Shown in pieces: positions 61,948-64,000 of a stretch of DNA of 64,000 nucleotides. Source of the DNA: Rothia sp. (in: high G+C Gram-positive bacteria) (GTDB taxonomy: Bacteria; Actinomycetota; Actinomycetes; Actinomycetales; Micrococcaceae). The notes under the pieces are model-generated. The model was not told where the DNA came from and did not search any database. It saw only the letters and a program-made list of their open reading frames with translations. How positions within the stretch are numbered: position 1 is the first letter of the stretch; every line of letters begins with the position of its first letter. The position numbers and the translations under genes were made by a program. Where the stretch lies: contig NZ_JAUNVZ010000004.1 in NCBI RefSeq assembly GCF_030540545.1, positions 1-64,000 of the forward strand, written 5' to 3'.

Positions 61948-64000
61948 TTAGCGGACATCCAGCGACCAGGTGGAAGTACCGGTGGTATTGACCTGGAAGT
62001 AAATCTCCTCAGACTCGGTGATCTCCAGCGAACCCTTGAACTTAGGCTCCGCATTCGAAAGCACCTGAGCGCGCTGCTGGCTCTTAGTACCGCGGGTAAG
62101 CATAATGCTGGTGCTACCCTCGCTGCTACGCTCATTGGTAGCCTGCAGAGTGCCCGCGCCGCCGGTGTACAGGAATGCGTAGTTCAGCTGCTTAGACTGG
62201 AACTTCTCATTCTTAGCGTACTTGGGAGCCGAGGACTCATCGTACACGCGGATAGTCCACGAACCCTCAGCCTCAATCTTGAGCTTGCGGGTCTTATTCG
62301 CCTGATTCGGCTCAATATCAGCCCACACCGAACCGTTCACAGCGGTGCGGTTGCTGGTGGTCTCGGCAACGCTCAGGTTACTGGGCTGATCACTATCGCT
62401 ACGACCCTGCATGGAGAACAGGCTGCCGGAATCCTTCGAAGAGGTGAACTCATAGGTCACAATCGCCTTGGAGTCCACGCCCTTGGGCTTCTCAATATCA
62501 ATGACCTTAGAGCCGTCGCCCTTGTACTCCTTGAAGTCACCGCTGGGCTGGCGCAGCTCCACGCTCTTTGCCTCAGCTGCGCTAGCAGATGCGGAGGCAG
62601 AGGAGCTCTCTGCAGCGCTGGAGGCGCTGGAGGTCTCAGCTGCGGGCTCAGCATTGCCGCTGCCGCCGCGGTTCATAAAGAACACGGCACCGGCAATAAT
62701 CAGAGCTAGAACCACCACACCGGCAATAATGCTCAGCAGCAGCTTCTTCGAACCCTTCTTCTGGGTAGCTGCAGCACCGGTTGCAGCAGCTGCGCCCAGA
62801 GCGGCACCGCCGGCTGCAAGAGAAGCAGCGGGGTTAAAGGGAGTATCTGCACTGGGAATATCCGCAGCGGGAGCTTGAGCGAAGGGTGCTTCTGCCAGGG
62901 GCGCTTCGGTCGGATGCTCGAAAGCTACGGGAGCCTCGAATGCTGCAGGCTGTGCAATAACGGTCGGCTCTTCGGAGAAGTCCGGCGCCTCAAAAGCAAC
63001 GGGTGCTTCGGCTACGGGAACCTCCGCGATAGGAGCCTCGGTGAAGGGCGCCTGGGAGAATGCAGGTTCTGCGGGGGCCTCGAATGCTGCGGGAGCTTCA
63101 AAGGTGAGGGGTTCCTGAACCTGGTCCTGAACGTAGAGGGGCTCTACGAGAGCCTGAGCTGCCGGAATCTTAGCCTGGGGAATATCCGCTACGGGCACCT
63201 CAGCCACCGGAACCTCGGCAAGAGGAGCCTCTGCGACCGGAACTTCAGCCTCAAAAGCTACGGGCTCGGAGGCAATGCACTCGGGCTCTGCCGGAGCCTG
63301 CGGTGCGGGTACCTCAGCAACGGGAACCTCAATAATGGGCTCAGCTGCAGGAACCTCTGCCACAGGAACCTCCGCGACAGGAACCTGAGCGGCGGGAGCG
63401 TCTACAGCAACCTCTTCAGCTGCAGGCGCGGGAATCTCGGCAGCCGGAATCTCAGCGGCGACAGCCTCAGCACTCTCGGGGCTCTGGCTTTCGACAGACT
63501 CCAGGGGCTCCTGAATCTCAATGTCATCCACCGGCAGGGGGATAGAGAATTCCACAAAGGGAGAGCTACCGGGGATAAACTCCTCGGAGGTACGCGGAGC
63601 CGGAATCTCTTCTGCCTCAATAACGGGTTCAACCGGGGCCTCTACAGCGGGCTCCTGAACGGGAGCCGGGGCAGCGGGCGCCGGAATATCAAAGGCAGGT
63701 GCAGTCGGAGCAGGAATTTCAGCTACGGGAACTTCCGCAACGGGCACCTCGGCCACCGGAACCTCGGGCGCCGGGATTTCTACAGCGGGTACCTCATCAG
63801 TGGGTACGAAGGGAGCCTGAGGATCCTCGGCAAAACGGGGCTCGGGCTCAATAATAATGTCATGAGCCTCTGCAGCCGCACCGATAATTTCAGTCTCGGC
63901 GGGCGCGGGAATATCCGCTACCGGGGCAGCCGGTGCAGGAATCTCTGCAAGGCTAGGCGCCGGGATAGAGCGCAGCTCAGGGGCCGGAATATCCGCTACC
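61948..64000 (-). CDS. giant Pro/Ala/Glu/Val-repeat membrane protein, C-terminal part
   Basis: The frame stays open to the window edge, so at least 683 residues are present and the start lies outside. The N-terminal visible part is a long degenerate repeat (units such as EVPVAEVP, AEIPAP, FEAPVAF), Pro, Ala, Glu and Val rich. Then come a helix (LLLSIIAGVVVLALIIAGAVFF), a Ser/Ala linker and a C-terminal region of about 200 residues with beta-strand character (DIEPNQANKTRKLKIEAEGSWTIRVYDES). The membrane helix has a Lys-rich inner side. The repeat part is probably cytoplasmic and extended, with the C-terminal domain outside. Function unknown. Confidence 0.75.
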   Translation of the reverse strand, partial: VADIPAPELRSIPAPSLAEIPAPAAPVADIPAPAETEIIGAAAEAHDIIIEPEPRFAEDPQAPFVPTDEVPAVEIPAPEVPVAEVPVAEVPVAEIPAPTAPAFDIPAPAAPAPVQEPAVEAPVEPVIEAEEIPAPRTSEEFIPGSSPFVEFSIPLPVDDIEIQEPLESVESQSPESAEAVAAEIPAAEIPAPAAEEVAVDAPAAQVPVAEVPVAEVPAAEPIIEVPVAEVPAPQAPAEPECIASEPVAFEAEVPVAEAPLAEVPVAEVPVADIPQAKIPAAQALVEPLYVQDQVQEPLTFEAPAAFEAPAEPAFSQAPFTEAPIAEVPVAEAPVAFEAPDFSEEPTVIAQPAAFEAPVAFEHPTEAPLAEAPFAQAPAADIPSADTPFNPAASLAAGGAALGAAAATGAAATQKKGSKKLLLSIIAGVVVLALIIAGAVFFMNRGGSGNAEPAAETSSASSAAESSSASASASAAEAKSVELRQPSGDFKEYKGDGSKVIDIEKPKGVDSKAIVTYEFTSSKDSGSLFSMQGRSDSDQPSNLSVAETTSNRTAVNGSVWADIEPNQANKTRKLKIEAEGSWTIRVYDESSAPKYAKNEKFQSKQLNYAFLYTGGAGTLQATNERSSEGSTSIMLTRGTKSQQRAQVLSNAEPKFKGSLEITESEEIYFQVNTTGTSTWSLDVR

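Overview
The window reads as a chromosomal segment of a Gram-positive actinobacterium. The evidence is a crgA - class E sortase - trpG/pabA - pknB - pknA - pbpA - ftsW/rodA - pstP - fhaB - fhaA - tRNA-Leu block (5.4-17.9 kb), a gene order typical of the origin-proximal part of actinobacterial chromosomes. Further support comes from an 'anchored repeat' metal-transport cluster known from actinobacteria, GTG/TTG starts, and moderately high G+C. From general impression I would guess Micrococcaceae, perhaps Rothia. The genus is a guess; the phylum is not.

Layout. 0-2.5 kb: the 3' end of a 5S rRNA, a DoxX-like gene, then about 2 kb without a convincing gene. That stretch holds short elements with terminal inverted repeats, several long hairpins and a decayed inverted duplication. 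2.5-5.3 kb: lysE exporter, divergent lysG regulator, and an ACR3/bile-acid-symporter-like carrier coupled to lysG. 5.4-17.9 kb: the cell-wall, division and Ser/Thr-phosphorylation block. 18-23.1 kb: a PLDc_N small membrane protein, an AGCS Na+/amino-acid symporter with a structured leader, nhaA, ferritin and a MarR regulator, all on the minus strand. 23.1-24.6 kb: a gene-free stretch with AT-rich 13-mer repeats, a probable structured RNA with terminator, and a dense cluster of DnaA-box-like 9-mers. This looks like a replication origin or a DnaA-titration site. 24.6-29.6 kb: sodA, an NrtR-type regulator, a YgiN-like monooxygenase, a drug-efflux MFS protein and a zinc alcohol dehydrogenase.

29.9-39.2 kb is a metal (probably zinc) ABC transporter cluster: permease, ATPase, two surface proteins on the minus strand, a lipoprotein binding subunit with a surface repeat inserted in it, and a third surface protein on the plus strand. 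All non-membrane components share a repeat built round an HxH-x-W-x-F core. Two surface proteins end in LAXTG-type sorting signals, which fit the class E sortase at 6 kb. A Zur-like dyad lies between the divergent surface genes. An M13 metallopeptidase follows.

41.5-44.2 kb and 52.3-53.3 kb are lower-GC accessory islands. Each has a small ORF (a secreted crystallin/I36-like protein in one, a 36-residue peptide in the other) directly upstream of a member of the same lipoprotein family. The first island also carries a 243-residue unknown protein and a stub of a second copy of it. Between the islands are a sugar-porter MFS, an aldo/keto reductase, a SAM riboswitch with metF and metE, and an organophosphate-type MFS transporter. 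53.8-64 kb: cytochrome P450, a lytic transglycosylase, a 1058-residue membrane/cupredoxin/NirK-like fusion, tandem GT87-like membrane glycosyltransferases, and the C-terminal part of a very large Pro/Ala/Glu/Val-repeat membrane protein cut by the window edge.
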